13,846 nucleotides of DNA from Fimbriimonadaceae bacterium (GTDB taxonomy: Bacteria > Armatimonadota > Fimbriimonadia > Fimbriimonadales > Fimbriimonadaceae): NCBI GenBank assembly GCA_022842565.1, contig JALHPH010000013.1:1-13846 (forward strand). Direction: 5' to 3'. How positions within the stretch are numbered: position 1 is the stretch's first letter; each line of letters opens with the position of its first letter. Positions 1 through 7,421 of the stretch are shown here, piece by piece. The notes under the pieces were generated by a model. The model searched no databases. It saw only the letters and a program-made list of their open reading frames with translations, and had not been told where the DNA came from. A program made the position numbers and the translations under genes.

Positions 1-498
1 AGCGCCGACCACTCGATGGTCTACATCGTTTGTACTCTGCTGCGCAAGGCAATGGAGCAGCGCGACGCGCTCAGCAACGCCAAGGGCACGGATGAAGTGT
101 GGAAACTGCTGATGCTCTCGCCGTACGATTATGACAAGGGAGCCATCCGTCACCCGGTCACGCGGGCGCTGATGGAGAAAGTTGCCTTCGAGCACGGCGG
201 CCCCGACTACGACGCCCGCTACCCGGACGGCATCCCGACCAGCGTGGAAATCACCGCGAGCGGCTCAACCCTCGAGAGCGGACTGGTGATGTACCCCGCC
301 GGGCACGCTCGTAACACTTCCGCTGATCTGCGCGGCATCCTTCAGCACAAGTTCCAATTGCTGGGTGAGCTCAGTTTCGGACCAAGCATCGAAGTCAGCG
401 ACACCATCGAACGGCTGATGACTATCGACCAGCTATCCGCATTCGAGCTAGCGGGCGTTTATGACCTGGAAATCGGCGAGCGGACCTACGTTGAGTAA
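1..498 (+). CDS. prpD: MmgE/PrpD family protein, 2-methylcitrate dehydratase-like (3' part only)
   Basis: This is the C-terminal 165 residues of a gene that begins before the window; the frame is open from base 1 and reads SADHSMVYIV before the first Met. PrpD-type enzymes dehydrate 2-methylcitrate in the cytoplasmic methylcitrate cycle of propionate catabolism, and related MmgE/PrpD proteins act on other tricarboxylic acids. Support comes from the ADHSxxY-type segment at the left edge, the block GGPDYDARYPDGIPTSVEI typical of the C-terminal domain, and the later YPAGHARN and ILQHKF segments. The whole family protein is about 450-480 aa, so roughly two thirds lies outside the window. The stop TAA is at 496-498, only 3 bp from the stop of the convergent gene. 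Family membership is clear; the exact substrate cannot be read from this fragment, and no methylcitrate neighbour is visible. Confidence 0.8.
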   Translation, partial: SADHSMVYIVCTLLRKAMEQRDALSNAKGTDEVWKLLMLSPYDYDKGAIRHPVTRALMEKVAFEHGGPDYDARYPDGIPTSVEITASGSTLESGLVMYPAGHARNTSADLRGILQHKFQLLGELSFGPSIEVSDTIERLMTIDQLSAFELAGVYDLEIGERTYVE

Positions 499-501
499 AG
501 G

Positions 502-1068
502 TCAGTACACTCGCTGGTAGGTTTGCATCTTGCTTTCGTGGTCGGGCGTGGCAGCTTTCAGGGCTGCCACGTCTTGCCAAAAACCGATGCTGAAAACCGA
601 GTCGGAGAGGTTCAGCTCCGAGCCACGAACATGCCCCAGACAGCCGGGAAGCATGCCTAGCCCCAGGAACACGTCTTCGATCTCAGCGAGTTCGATTTCT
701 GCCATTCCCGGCCCGACGATCTTGTGCCGCATGGTGGCGAGGGCGTTCATGGGGAGCTTTCCGATGGCGGGCCCACTATGGCCGGCGACTTCCACGATCC
801 GAACCAGCGGAGAGTCCTTTAAGACATTCAAGGCTGTAAGCACCAGACCCGACTCGCTCAGCATCGTGAGACCCGCCCCTGCTGCGGCTCCATCGACGTA
901 TTCGTAGGCAACCACAAATCGGGTGGGTTCGCCCCATGTCGCCCACAGGCTTACCGATTTAAAGCCCTCGTGGCCCAGCATCAGCATCCGCACGCGGTCG
1001 CAGTATTCGGTGAGTGCACCGGTGTGGTGCGGATCAATGGTCAGGGTGGCGAGAATCAGTTGTGACAT
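502..1068 (-). CDS. Tandem dimeric alpha/beta-barrel (ABM-like) protein, function unknown
   Basis: This 188-aa soluble protein has no signal peptide or membrane segment. Residues 3-95 begin with a beta strand (LILATLTI) followed by a helix, a WATWGEPTRFVVAYEYVD beta hairpin and a second helix. This is the order seen in ferredoxin-like antibiotic-biosynthesis-monooxygenase (ABM) or dimeric alpha/beta-barrel domains. Residues 120-188 repeat the plan (MAEIELAEIE, GCLGHVRG, SVFSIGFWQDVAALKAA, then H177). It therefore looks like a fused two-module protein that could form the barrel within one chain; this is inferred from pattern, not from a structure. The ATG at 1066-1068 is preferred because strand 1 starts at residue 3, although it lies 35 nt inside the upstream membrane gene. 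It is the last gene of the clpB cluster. ABM domains include monooxygenases, haem-degrading enzymes and stress proteins; I cannot choose between these roles. Confidence 0.7.
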   Translation of the reverse strand: MSQLILATLTIDPHHTGALTEYCDRVRMLMLGHEGFKSVSLWATWGEPTRFVVAYEYVDGAAAGAGLTMLSESGLVLTALNVLKDSPLVRIVEVAGHSGPAIGKLPMNALATMRHKIVGPGMAEIELAEIEDVFLGLGMLPGCLGHVRGSELNLSDSVFSIGFWQDVAALKAATPDHESKMQTYQRVY

Positions 1069-1468
1069 GGTCGTCTCGTTCTTGGCTACGTAGCTCGTCC
1101 GCCAATGCCATAGGACTTTGGGACCTTACCAGTCGAAAGGTTTTCCAGCCCACAAAAGTACCCACTGGAAACACAACAAGATTCCAAAGGCTTGCGCCCA
1201 TTATAAACTGGTCGCCGCGATTCTGCGCGAGGTTGCGAATGATGAGCACCGTCAGGACGGCGTGGCCGAGGCCGAGCACGGCCACGGAGAATACGATGGC
1301 GGGCAGCCAAATCTGCTGCAGCATGACCATTCCAGCCTCATCCACGGGCGCCGGTGCATCGAGGCTTGCTTCCAGGAGCCGCCAGCCCCAAAAGCCAAAG
1401 CCGACTGACAGAATCAGACTGTAAACGACCAGGCCGGCGTTGGCGAATTGGGTCTGGCGACGTGTCAT
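1034..1468 (-). CDS. Small three-helix membrane protein, function unknown
   Basis: This 144-aa protein has hydrophobic segments at about residues 10-32, 54-79 and 88-108, and a charged, His/Asp-rich C-terminal tail (about 120-144). I do not recognise a named family. Its ATG (1466-1468) overlaps the TGA of clpB (1465-1467) in an ATGA arrangement, which usually means translational coupling. Its own 3' end runs 35 nt into the next gene. It is therefore very probably cotranscribed with clpB. An Arg/Arg cluster at residues 3-4 before the first helix and Arg/Lys residues after helices 1 and 2 give mixed topology cues, so I make no call on orientation. No catalytic motif is visible. A link to membrane stress would be only a guess from position. 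Confidence 0.75.
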   Translation of the reverse strand: MTRRQTQFANAGLVVYSLILSVGFGFWGWRLLEASLDAPAPVDEAGMVMLQQIWLPAIVFSVAVLGLGHAVLTVLIIRNLAQNRGDQFIMGASLWNLVVFPVGTFVGWKTFRLVRSQSPMALADELRSQERDDHVTTDSRHPDH

Positions 1469-4062
1469 GGGGTGGCCACTGGCTCGTTTTCGAAGACCAA
1501 GTTTGCGCCATCGTAGCGCACGCGAATGGTGGAACCTTCTCGAATTTCGCCGCCAAGTAATTGCTTGGCAAGTGGATTCAATAGCTCGTGTTCGATGGCG
1601 CGGCGCAGCGGGCGGGCACCGTAGATCGGATCGTAACCGACAGCCGCTAAGTGCTTCACTGCGTCATCGTCCAGTTCGATGCGGATGCGGCGATTGGCCA
1701 ATCGTTGGGCAACTTGATCCAACTGCTTTTGAACGATTCCGCTGATCTCGCTGAACCCGAGCGGACGGAACACCATGATGTCATCAAGTCGGTTAAGAAA
1801 TTCAGGGCGGAAGAAGTGGCGCACTTCGTCGAGCACCGCCTTTTTCACGTTCTCGAAGTCACCCGCCGACATCATTACCTCGCCGTAGTGGTGCGAACCG
1901 AGGTTACTGGTAAGCAAGACAACCGTGTTCTTAAAGTTCACCGTTCGCCCTTGACTATCGGTCAGGCGACCGTCATCGAGCAGTTGCAGCAGCACATTGA
2001 ACACTTCCGGGTGGGCCTTTTCCACTTCATCAAACAGGATTACCGAGTAGGGCATCCGCCGCACGGCTTCAGTGAGTTGGCCGCCCTCGTCGTAGCCCAC
2101 GTACCCCGGGGGCGCGCCGATTAGTCTTGCGACCGTGTGTTTTTCCTGATACTCGCTCATGTCGATGCGCACCAGCGCGCGCTCATCGTTGAACAAGAAC
2201 TCGGCAAGCGCTTTGGCGGTTTCGGTTTTCCCTACGCCCGTGGGACCCAAGAACAGAAAGCTGCCGATGGGGCGGTTGGGGTCGGCGATACCGCTGCGTG
2301 AGCGCCGCACGGCGTCGGCCACCGCGCTCAGGGCTTCGTCTTGGCCGATGACCCGCTGGCGCAGGCTGTCTTCCATCGTAATCAGCTTCGCCATTTCGCC
2401 CTGCATCAGTCGGCTGACGGGCACGCCAGTCCAACGTGCTACGATCTCGGCGACATCCTCGGCATCCACAGCTTCACGCAGACTGGAGCTCTTGCTATCC
2501 GCCAGATTCTGTGCCTCTTCGAGCTCTTGCATGAGCTTGGGCAGGCGACCGTATTGGATCTCAGCGGCCCGCTCGAATTCCAGGTCGCGCTGAGCCTGCT
2601 GAAGCTGGTTGCTCAGTTCTTCGATCTCAGATTTGAGTTGGCGTACCCGGTCGATGGCGTCCTTTTCGCGGGTCCAGACCGCACGTTCTGCGGTCAGTTG
2701 CTCGCTAAGGTCGGCCAGCTTACGTTCGGTGCTTTCCAGGCGCTCTTTACTGGCCGGGTCTTCCTCTTTGCGAAGCGCCTCGCGGTCGATTTCGAGCTGC
2801 CGGACGTGCCGCTCAATCGCGTCGATTTCTTGTGGAACCGAATCAATCTCGATGCGCAGGCGGCTGGCGGCTTCGTCCACCAGGTCGATGGCCTTGTCGG
2901 GGAGGAAACGGTCGCTGATGTAGCGGTCGCTCAGTGTCGCGGCGGCCACGATGGCGCTGTCGGTGATCCGGACGCCATGATGGATTTCGTACCGCTCCTT
3001 CAGCCCGCGCAGAATCGAAATGGTCTCATCGACGGTTGGTTGGTCCACCAGCACGGTTTGGAAACGCCTTTCTAACGCCTTGTCTTTTTCGATGTACTGG
3101 CGATATTCGTTCAGCGTCGTTGCACCGACGCAGCGCATTTCGCCCCGTGCCAGCATCGGCTTGAGCATATTGGCGGCGTCCAGGGAGCCCTCGGCCTTCC
3201 CCGCGCCGACCAGCGTGTGCAGCTCATCAATGAAAACGATGATGCTGCCCTCGCTGCGCTTGATTTCGTCGAGCACGGCTTTCAAGCGGTCTTCGAATTC
3301 TCCACGGTACTTCGCGCCCGCGACCATTGCGCCGATGTCTAGGCTCAGGAGGCGCTTGCGCTTCAGGCCCTCGGGAACGTCTCCCGCGATCACTCGCTGC
3401 GCAAGCCCCTCGACCACCGCCGTCTTCCCCACGCCTGGTTCGCCGATGAGGACCGGGTTGTTTTTGGTCCGGCGGCTAAGGACTTGGACGACGCGACGGA
3501 TCTCCTCGTCGCGGCCAATGACTGGGTCAAGCTTGCCCTGTCGTGCTCGTTCGGTGAGGTCGATACTGTACTTTTCGAGTGCCTGGTACTTCGCCTCGGC
3601 GTGCTGATCTTCGACCTTTTGGCCGCCCCGCAGGTCATCGATAGCTTTCTTGAGGTCCGATTCGCTGACGCCAGCTTGGGTGAGTAGCCGGCCAACGCCA
3701 GTACGATCCTTGAGGGCGCCCAAGAGCAAGTGCTCGTTGCTGATGTACTTGTCGCCCATCGCATCAGCGATTTGGAAAGCGTCATTGAACAGTTGCTGGA
3801 GCTTTCCGCTGAAAGTGCCCCCATAGCTGGCCGAGCCCTGGACCTTGGCGCGGCGTTCCAGCTCGGCCTCAAGCAAGGCTGCGAGGCTGAGCGAATCAGC
3901 ACCGATCTTCTCAAGCAGCGCCTCGGTAGTGCCGCCATCCTGATTCACCAGCGCCAAAAGGAGGTGCTCTCCCTCGATGGTCTGGTGCTGATAGTGCACG
4001 GCCAGCTCTTGGGCCGCCTGAAAGGCTTCTTGCGCTTTGATGGTGAGTCGGTCGAATCGCAT
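1465..4062 (-). CDS. clpB: ATP-dependent disaggregase ClpB
   Basis: ClpB is a cytoplasmic hexameric AAA+ chaperone that works with DnaK/DnaJ/GrpE to extract polypeptides from aggregates after heat stress. The 865-aa length is normal for the family. The order is: N domain (1-145), with two Clp-N repeats around EGEHLLLAL and [12 protein letters not shown]-1 with Walker A GEPGVGKT (207-214), Walker B ending in FIDE (277-280), pore tyrosine in KYRG (251-254) and arginine fingers R332/R333; coiled-coil M domain (about 400-525), which distinguishes ClpB from ClpA and ClpC; and AAA-2 with Walker A GPTGVGKT (606-613), pore loop GYVG (653-656), Walker B FDE (677-679) and sensor-2 GARPLRR (815-821). 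All key residues are intact. The start MRFDRLT matches the usual ClpB N terminus. No SD sequence precedes it. It heads a three-gene overlapping cluster. Confidence 0.98.
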   Translation of the reverse strand: MRFDRLTIKAQEAFQAAQELAVHYQHQTIEGEHLLLALVNQDGGTTEALLEKIGADSLSLAALLEAELERRAKVQGSASYGGTFSGKLQQLFNDAFQIADAMGDKYISNEHLLLGALKDRTGVGRLLTQAGVSESDLKKAIDDLRGGQKVEDQHAEAKYQALEKYSIDLTERARQGKLDPVIGRDEEIRRVVQVLSRRTKNNPVLIGEPGVGKTAVVEGLAQRVIAGDVPEGLKRKRLLSLDIGAMVAGAKYRGEFEDRLKAVLDEIKRSEGSIIVFIDELHTLVGAGKAEGSLDAANMLKPMLARGEMRCVGATTLNEYRQYIEKDKALERRFQTVLVDQPTVDETISILRGLKERYEIHHGVRITDSAIVAAATLSDRYISDRFLPDKAIDLVDEAASRLRIEIDSVPQEIDAIERHVRQLEIDREALRKEEDPASKERLESTERKLADLSEQLTAERAVWTREKDAIDRVRQLKSEIEELSNQLQQAQRDLEFERAAEIQYGRLPKLMQELEEAQNLADSKSSSLREAVDAEDVAEIVARWTGVPVSRLMQGEMAKLITMEDSLRQRVIGQDEALSAVADAVRRSRSGIADPNRPIGSFLFLGPTGVGKTETAKALAEFLFNDERALVRIDMSEYQEKHTVARLIGAPPGYVGYDEGGQLTEAVRRMPYSVILFDEVEKAHPEVFNVLLQLLDDGRLTDSQGRTVNFKNTVVLLTSNLGSHHYGEVMMSAGDFENVKKAVLDEVRHFFRPEFLNRLDDIMVFRPLGFSEISGIVQKQLDQVAQRLANRRIRIELDDDAVKHLAAVGYDPIYGARPLRRAIEHELLNPLAKQLLGGEIREGSTIRVRYDGANLVFENEPVATP

Positions 4063-4082
4063 ATTAGTGTCTAACGCTCAAG
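4062..4082 (-). promoter_or_regulatory. Partial HAIR-like (HspR operator) repeat upstream of clpB
   Basis: On the minus strand the sequence is CTTGAGC, seven bases, then ACTAATA, running into the clpB ATG. The HspR operator HAIR is CTTGAGT-N7-ACTCAAG, so the first half matches 6 of 7 and the second 4 of 7, at the correct spacing. It overlaps the predicted transcription start, a suitable place for a repressor. HspR control of clpB is known in Actinobacteria; its use here is inference, and no hspR gene is in the window. The second half-site is poor, so chance is a real possibility. Confidence 0.3.
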
Positions 4083-4086
4083 TTAT

Positions 4087-4092
4087 ATTATA
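4087..4092 (-). promoter_or_regulatory. Putative clpB promoter -10 box
   Basis: The minus strand reads TATAAT here, a perfect sigma-A-type -10 hexamer, within an AT-rich stretch (about 4081-4107) that stands out from the GC-rich surroundings. No good -35 hexamer lies at 16-18 nt. The predicted start would fall near 4080, leaving a leader of only about 18 nt without an SD sequence. The same AT-rich block may also serve the divergent gene at 4162 (TATAGT or TATACA on the plus strand). Confidence 0.5.
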
Positions 4093-4115
4093 GTATACAA
4101 ATCAAATGCACATAG

Positions 4116-4141
4116 GGTTCCGGCAAGGAACTTTCGGTTCC
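4116..4141. repeat. Alternating GTTCC / GGAAC inverted repeats
   Basis: Three 5-bp words alternate: GTTCC (4117-4121), GGAAC (4127-4131) and GTTCC (4137-4141), separated by five bases each (GGCAA and TTTCG). Either pair can form a 5-bp stem with a 5-nt loop, so two mutually exclusive small hairpins are possible in the leader of the gene at 4162. It could be an operator, a leader structure or chance; the stems are short. Confidence 0.35.
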
Positions 4142-4161
4142 CGATCACGAGTTCTCCTCAT

Positions 4162-4833
4162 ATGTTGACGCTTTTATTGGCTCAAGCGTGGTCAAACGCC
4201 CTCTCTGAGACTGGTGCGTTTGTTTACGAACCGAAAGCATCCTGGGTTCGACAAAGTCAGTTCCGCTTAGGCGATCTGCGGATGGACCTCTACTCTACGT
4301 CCAATTTGGGTGCCGCCGGCCAGCCGATCTGGATTCAAACTCGGCTGACCAATCTGGGTCACAGCGACCTGATGCTGCCCCGCATTGATCAGCCCGGCGG
4401 GTTCTGTGCCTCTAGCTATGTCCAACTTTCCCAGGGCAGCAAGCCGCTTTACTGGATCGGCGACAATGCTACTCCTGCGGTTCAGACCGTGTTCGACGAA
4501 GTGATTGAAGAGAGCCGCTTTTTCCGCTTGCCAGCGGGCCAATCGGTTGTGCTGCGGACCGATGCCATTCGCAAGGTCTGGCAGTTCCCCGAGGGCCGGA
4601 CTGGCGGACAAAAGGATGACTATTCGGTCGGCAAGCAGGTGATGTTGAAGCCTGGCACTTACGGAATCAAGGTTCATTATCATATCAATAGGCCGATCAT
4701 GGGGTCTGGCATTTTCGAATACGAAGAGGCGAGGGGCAAGTCACCCGAGTGGATTGCGAACCTTCCTGCGGGTCATTGGCGCGCGAAGATGAACTTCACG
4801 GTGCAGCCTATTTCCCCAGGCAGAAGCGACTGA
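4162..4833 (+). CDS. Hypothetical protein, probably exported, beta-rich
   Basis: I do not recognise this 223-aa protein. The N terminus (MLTLLLAQAWSNALS) is a short hydrophobic stretch without leading positive charge, so a signal peptide is possible but weak. The body alternates beta-type segments: QPIWIQTRLTNLG near 52-65, a VVLRTDAI strand near 129-136 and LKPGTYGIKVHYHI near 166-179. The last resembles the closing strands of Ig-like or BsuPI-type beta sandwiches (the PGTY turn). No catalytic motif is visible. The ATG is preceded by no SD sequence, and no alternative start or in-frame stop occurs between it and about 4093. The last 26 nt overlap the 3' end of mnmE on the other strand. It is divergent from clpB across 99 bp; a shared stress role would be speculation. 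Confidence 0.7.
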   Translation: MLTLLLAQAWSNALSETGAFVYEPKASWVRQSQFRLGDLRMDLYSTSNLGAAGQPIWIQTRLTNLGHSDLMLPRIDQPGGFCASSYVQLSQGSKPLYWIGDNATPAVQTVFDEVIEESRFFRLPAGQSVVLRTDAIRKVWQFPEGRTGGQKDDYSVGKQVMLKPGTYGIKVHYHINRPIMGSGIFEYEEARGKSPEWIANLPAGHWRAKMNFTVQPISPGRSD

Positions 4834-6109
4834 AAATCTCGTCCACCATATCGGATCGCGCCTCAGTGCCGGTGATGGCCCCTAGTTGCGCGAGCGCCTC
4901 TCGCAGGAAGACGGTCGCCAAGTCATCGGGGACGGCGTTGTCGGCGATGGTCTCGGCAGCGCGTTCCAGCGCTTGCAATGCCTGACTCAGCAACTCGCGA
5001 TGGCGCGGCACGAAGGGTGGTGCGCTCAGAGCATCGTCCGGGAACAGAAGGCCCTTGATGCGTTGCAAGAGCGCCGGGACGCCCTCCCCTGTCAGGCAAG
5101 AGATCGCCTCGGGACCGGGGTAGAGATCGGCTTTGTTGCGGACAACCAGGGTCATCCCGTGGCCGGTCATTTGCGCCTCAATGGGGCTGGTAACTTGCGC
5201 AGAGGGGTCAATGAGCACAATACGGAGGTCGGCGGCCTCGGCGACTCTCAAGGACCGGCGCACGCCCTCTTGCTCGATGGGGTCGGGCGTCTCGCGGAGC
5301 CCGGCGGTGTCCACGAAGGTGACTCGGTAACCTTCCAGGTCGACCGTCAGTTCAATGGTGTCTCGCGTGGTTCCTGGGATCGGCGTGACAATCGCGCGCT
5401 CAAAGCCAGAAATCCGGTTCAGTAGGCTGGACTTCCCCGCGTTCGGCTCACCTAGGATCGCGACCACTGCCCCTTCTCGCACGCGGTCCAGCACGCTGCC
5501 ATCACGGCCCATTTCGATTCTTACCGATTCGAGGGTAGCGAGGAGTGGCTCGCGGTCGAGCTCACCGAGTTCCTCGCTGAAATCCACTTGGGCTTCGAGC
5601 CTCGCCAGAACGCCCATGACTTGCTCGCGCCAGCGTTCGATTTGGGTGGCGACTTCACCGCCGCGGAGCCGGGCGGCGACTTGCCACTGTGCGCTCGTTT
5701 CGGCTTCGATGAGCTGCTGAATCCCCTCGGCTTGCGAGAGATCGAGCCGCCCGTTCATGAAAGCACGGCGTGAAAATTCTCCGGGCGTCGCCATTCGCGC
5801 GCCCGCGGCCTGGGCCGCTTCCAGGAAGGCCGCCACTCCCGCTCGGCTCCCGTGCAGGCAGAACTCGACCGCTTCTTCACTGGTAAAGCCCCGGCCATGA
5901 GCAAAGGGAATCGCCAGGGCGTCCTCGCCCGTGGTGGTTTCGCCATAGAGCGCGCGATGTGATTCAGGAGCAGTGGGCCAACCTCGCCAGAGCTTCGCTG
6001 CGATTTCCCACGAGCTCGGGCCTGAAAGCCGCACGACCGCCACTGCTGAGGGGGGCGGCCCAGAGACGAGCGCCACGATAGTATCGACCCAGTTCTGCAC
6101 GATGAACAT
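4808..6109 (-). CDS. mnmE: tRNA uridine-5-carboxymethylaminomethyl modification GTPase MnmE
   Basis: MnmE, with MnmG, modifies the wobble uridine (cmnm5U) of several tRNAs in a folate- and GTP-dependent reaction in the cytoplasm. At 433 aa it is slightly shorter than the usual 450-460. The N-terminal TrmE domain (DTIVALVSGPPPSAVAVVRLSG, in part residues 9-28) is followed by a helical domain carrying an inserted G domain. The G-domain motifs are G1 GEPNAGKS (220-227), G2 TTRDT (247-251), G3 DTAG (267-270) and G4 NKAD (325-328). The C terminus FCLGK carries the conserved Cys430. The usual HGG near residue 86 reads HGS. The start is ATG at 6107-6109; a GTG three codons on is also possible, and neither has a clear SD. 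No mnmG is adjacent. It is divergent from the MFS gene across only 28 bp, so the promoters must overlap coding sequence. Confidence 0.96.
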   Translation of the reverse strand: MFIVQNWVDTIVALVSGPPPSAVAVVRLSGPSSWEIAAKLWRGWPTAPESHRALYGETTTGEDALAIPFAHGRGFTSEEAVEFCLHGSRAGVAAFLEAAQAAGARMATPGEFSRRAFMNGRLDLSQAEGIQQLIEAETSAQWQVAARLRGGEVATQIERWREQVMGVLARLEAQVDFSEELGELDREPLLATLESVRIEMGRDGSVLDRVREGAVVAILGEPNAGKSSLLNRISGFERAIVTPIPGTTRDTIELTVDLEGYRVTFVDTAGLRETPDPIEQEGVRRSLRVAEAADLRIVLIDPSAQVTSPIEAQMTGHGMTLVVRNKADLYPGPEAISCLTGEGVPALLQRIKGLLFPDDALSAPPFVPRHRELLSQALQALERAAETIADNAVPDDLATVFLREALAQLGAITGTEARSDMVDEIFSRFCLGK

Positions 6110-6137
6110 GATAGTCCAGGCGCTACACTGAGCGGGC

Positions 6138-7379
6138 GTGTTTCAGAATCGTCTGCCCTGGTACTTGGGCGCATCGCTCTACTGGTTTGCGACGTCGCTC
6201 AAGTGGTTCTTCATCCTGATCCTCCTGCCGGGCAAGGTGAACGAGCTGGTGGCAGTCGGCGAGCGCAACACTTATTGGGGCTTAGTTGTCGCCATTGGCG
6301 CGGTCGAGGCGTGCATTGGCCCAGCGCTGATGGGAGCTTGGAGCGACCGGGTCCAAAAGCGGCTCGTTTTCGTTCTGGTCGGCGCGGTCCTCACGGCCGT
6401 GGCAGCGATCATGCTGGCATCGGCGACGAGCTTGATCGTGCTCACAGCGGGCTATCTCCTGCTTCAGATCGCGGACGACGTAGCAACGGGGCCCTACTCG
6501 GCGCTCATTCCGCAGCTGGTGCCCTCCGCGCTACGGCCGCGCGCAGCGGGAGTCATGGCAGGGTACCAGGCGGGCGCAAACCTCGTCGGCGCGGTTCTGG
6601 TGGCGAGTTTTGGGCAACAGATTTGGCCATTTATGCTGCTGCTGGCGGCGGTGCACTTGGTCTGCCTTCTCGGCGTGTTTCGCACGATTCGCCACGATCC
6701 CCCGGCTACCGCACGCGCTACAGATAAGCCCGAAAACCCGTGGTGGAATATCTGGCGCAACATCAATTTTCGTTGGGTCTGGTTGACGCGGTTCCTGGTC
6801 GCTACCGGTTCAAGCGTCCTCGTGACCTACGGCGTAAACTTTCTGAACGACCGAGTGACTAGCTATCGCTTTGCGGGGCTGAACTTGGGTGGACCTACCG
6901 CTGCGGCAGGCTTCCTGATTGTTGCGATGGCGCTCACGAGCATCGCCGGGGCGTTGCTGGGAACCCGTATGGCCGAAACGATGGATCGGCGGATCGTCGT
7001 GCGGATTGCCGCCCTCCTTATGTGCTGCTGCATGCTGCCCTTTGGCTTTTTTGGAGATTACGCGTCGGTCGTGTGGATTGCGCTGGCCTATGGCGTAGGC
7101 AATGGAATGTACTCCTCCACAGACTGGGCCATCGCCGCCGATGTGCTGCCCGATCCGGCCGATTTCGGCAAAGACATGGGCATTTGGCAGAGCAGCATCG
7201 CGGTACCGCAGCTTTTTGGAGGTGGAATCGGGCTCCTAATTGACACCGTCAATCGGGTGCAGACCGGTTCGGGATACATGGTCGCGTTCATGCTCTCGGC
7301 AGCTCTTTTCTTGCTGAGCGCGGTGCTCATCACGCGCGTAAGGCTGCCTGGCGACAAAGAAAACCCCCGTCCCGCGTAA
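6138..7379 (+). CDS. MFS transporter
   Basis: This 413-aa polytopic membrane protein has about 12 hydrophobic segments in two bundles, separated by a hydrophilic loop at about residues 184-210. The loop between helices 2 and 3 carries the MFS motif-A signature GAWSDRVQKR (66-75). The first helices (YWFATSLKWFF, then a GLVVAIGAVEACIGPALMGAWSD-type segment) recall the sugar/drug-porter MFS groups, but the substrate cannot be predicted. The start is GTG at 6138-6140, with only a weak purine stretch (GAGCGGG) just before it; a TTG start lies nine codons in but would cut into helix 1. The stop codon sits inside the loop of a terminator hairpin. The gene is monocistronic, facing mnmE upstream and the PEP-CTERM gene downstream. 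Confidence 0.9.
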   Translation: MFQNRLPWYLGASLYWFATSLKWFFILILLPGKVNELVAVGERNTYWGLVVAIGAVEACIGPALMGAWSDRVQKRLVFVLVGAVLTAVAAIMLASATSLIVLTAGYLLLQIADDVATGPYSALIPQLVPSALRPRAAGVMAGYQAGANLVGAVLVASFGQQIWPFMLLLAAVHLVCLLGVFRTIRHDPPATARATDKPENPWWNIWRNINFRWVWLTRFLVATGSSVLVTYGVNFLNDRVTSYRFAGLNLGGPTAAAGFLIVAMALTSIAGALLGTRMAETMDRRIVVRIAALLMCCCMLPFGFFGDYASVVWIALAYGVGNGMYSSTDWAIAADVLPDPADFGKDMGIWQSSIAVPQLFGGGIGLLIDTVNRVQTGSGYMVAFMLSAALFLLSAVLITRVRLPGDKENPRPA

Positions 7380-7399
7380 GCGGAACAGGGGCTTCTTTT
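7356..7399. terminator. Bidirectional intrinsic terminator between the MFS and PEP-CTERM genes
   Basis: The inner stem CCGC (7372-7375) pairs with GCGG (7380-7383) around the loop GTAA, which contains the MFS stop codon TAA (7377-7379). CCCC at 7364-7367 or nearby pairs with GGGG (7388-7391), and the flanks AAAGAAAA and CTTCTTTT supply A/T tracts on both sides. On the plus strand the hairpin ends in TTCTTTT; on the minus strand it ends in TTTTCTTT. It can therefore end both convergent transcripts. The stem has a few mismatches. Confidence 0.75.
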
Positions 7400-7421
7400 G
7401 GGATTTTAGGATTTTTGGGAC

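Noticed and set aside
1651..3607. Long plus-strand open frames (up to 244 aa) opposite clpB
   Set aside because: They mirror the clpB reading frame, have no recognisable domains, and clpB is intact and fully conserved on the other strand.
6076..6086. CGATA-G-TATCG inverted repeat
   Set aside because: It falls within conserved mnmE codons for the DTIVA segment and is short enough to arise by chance.
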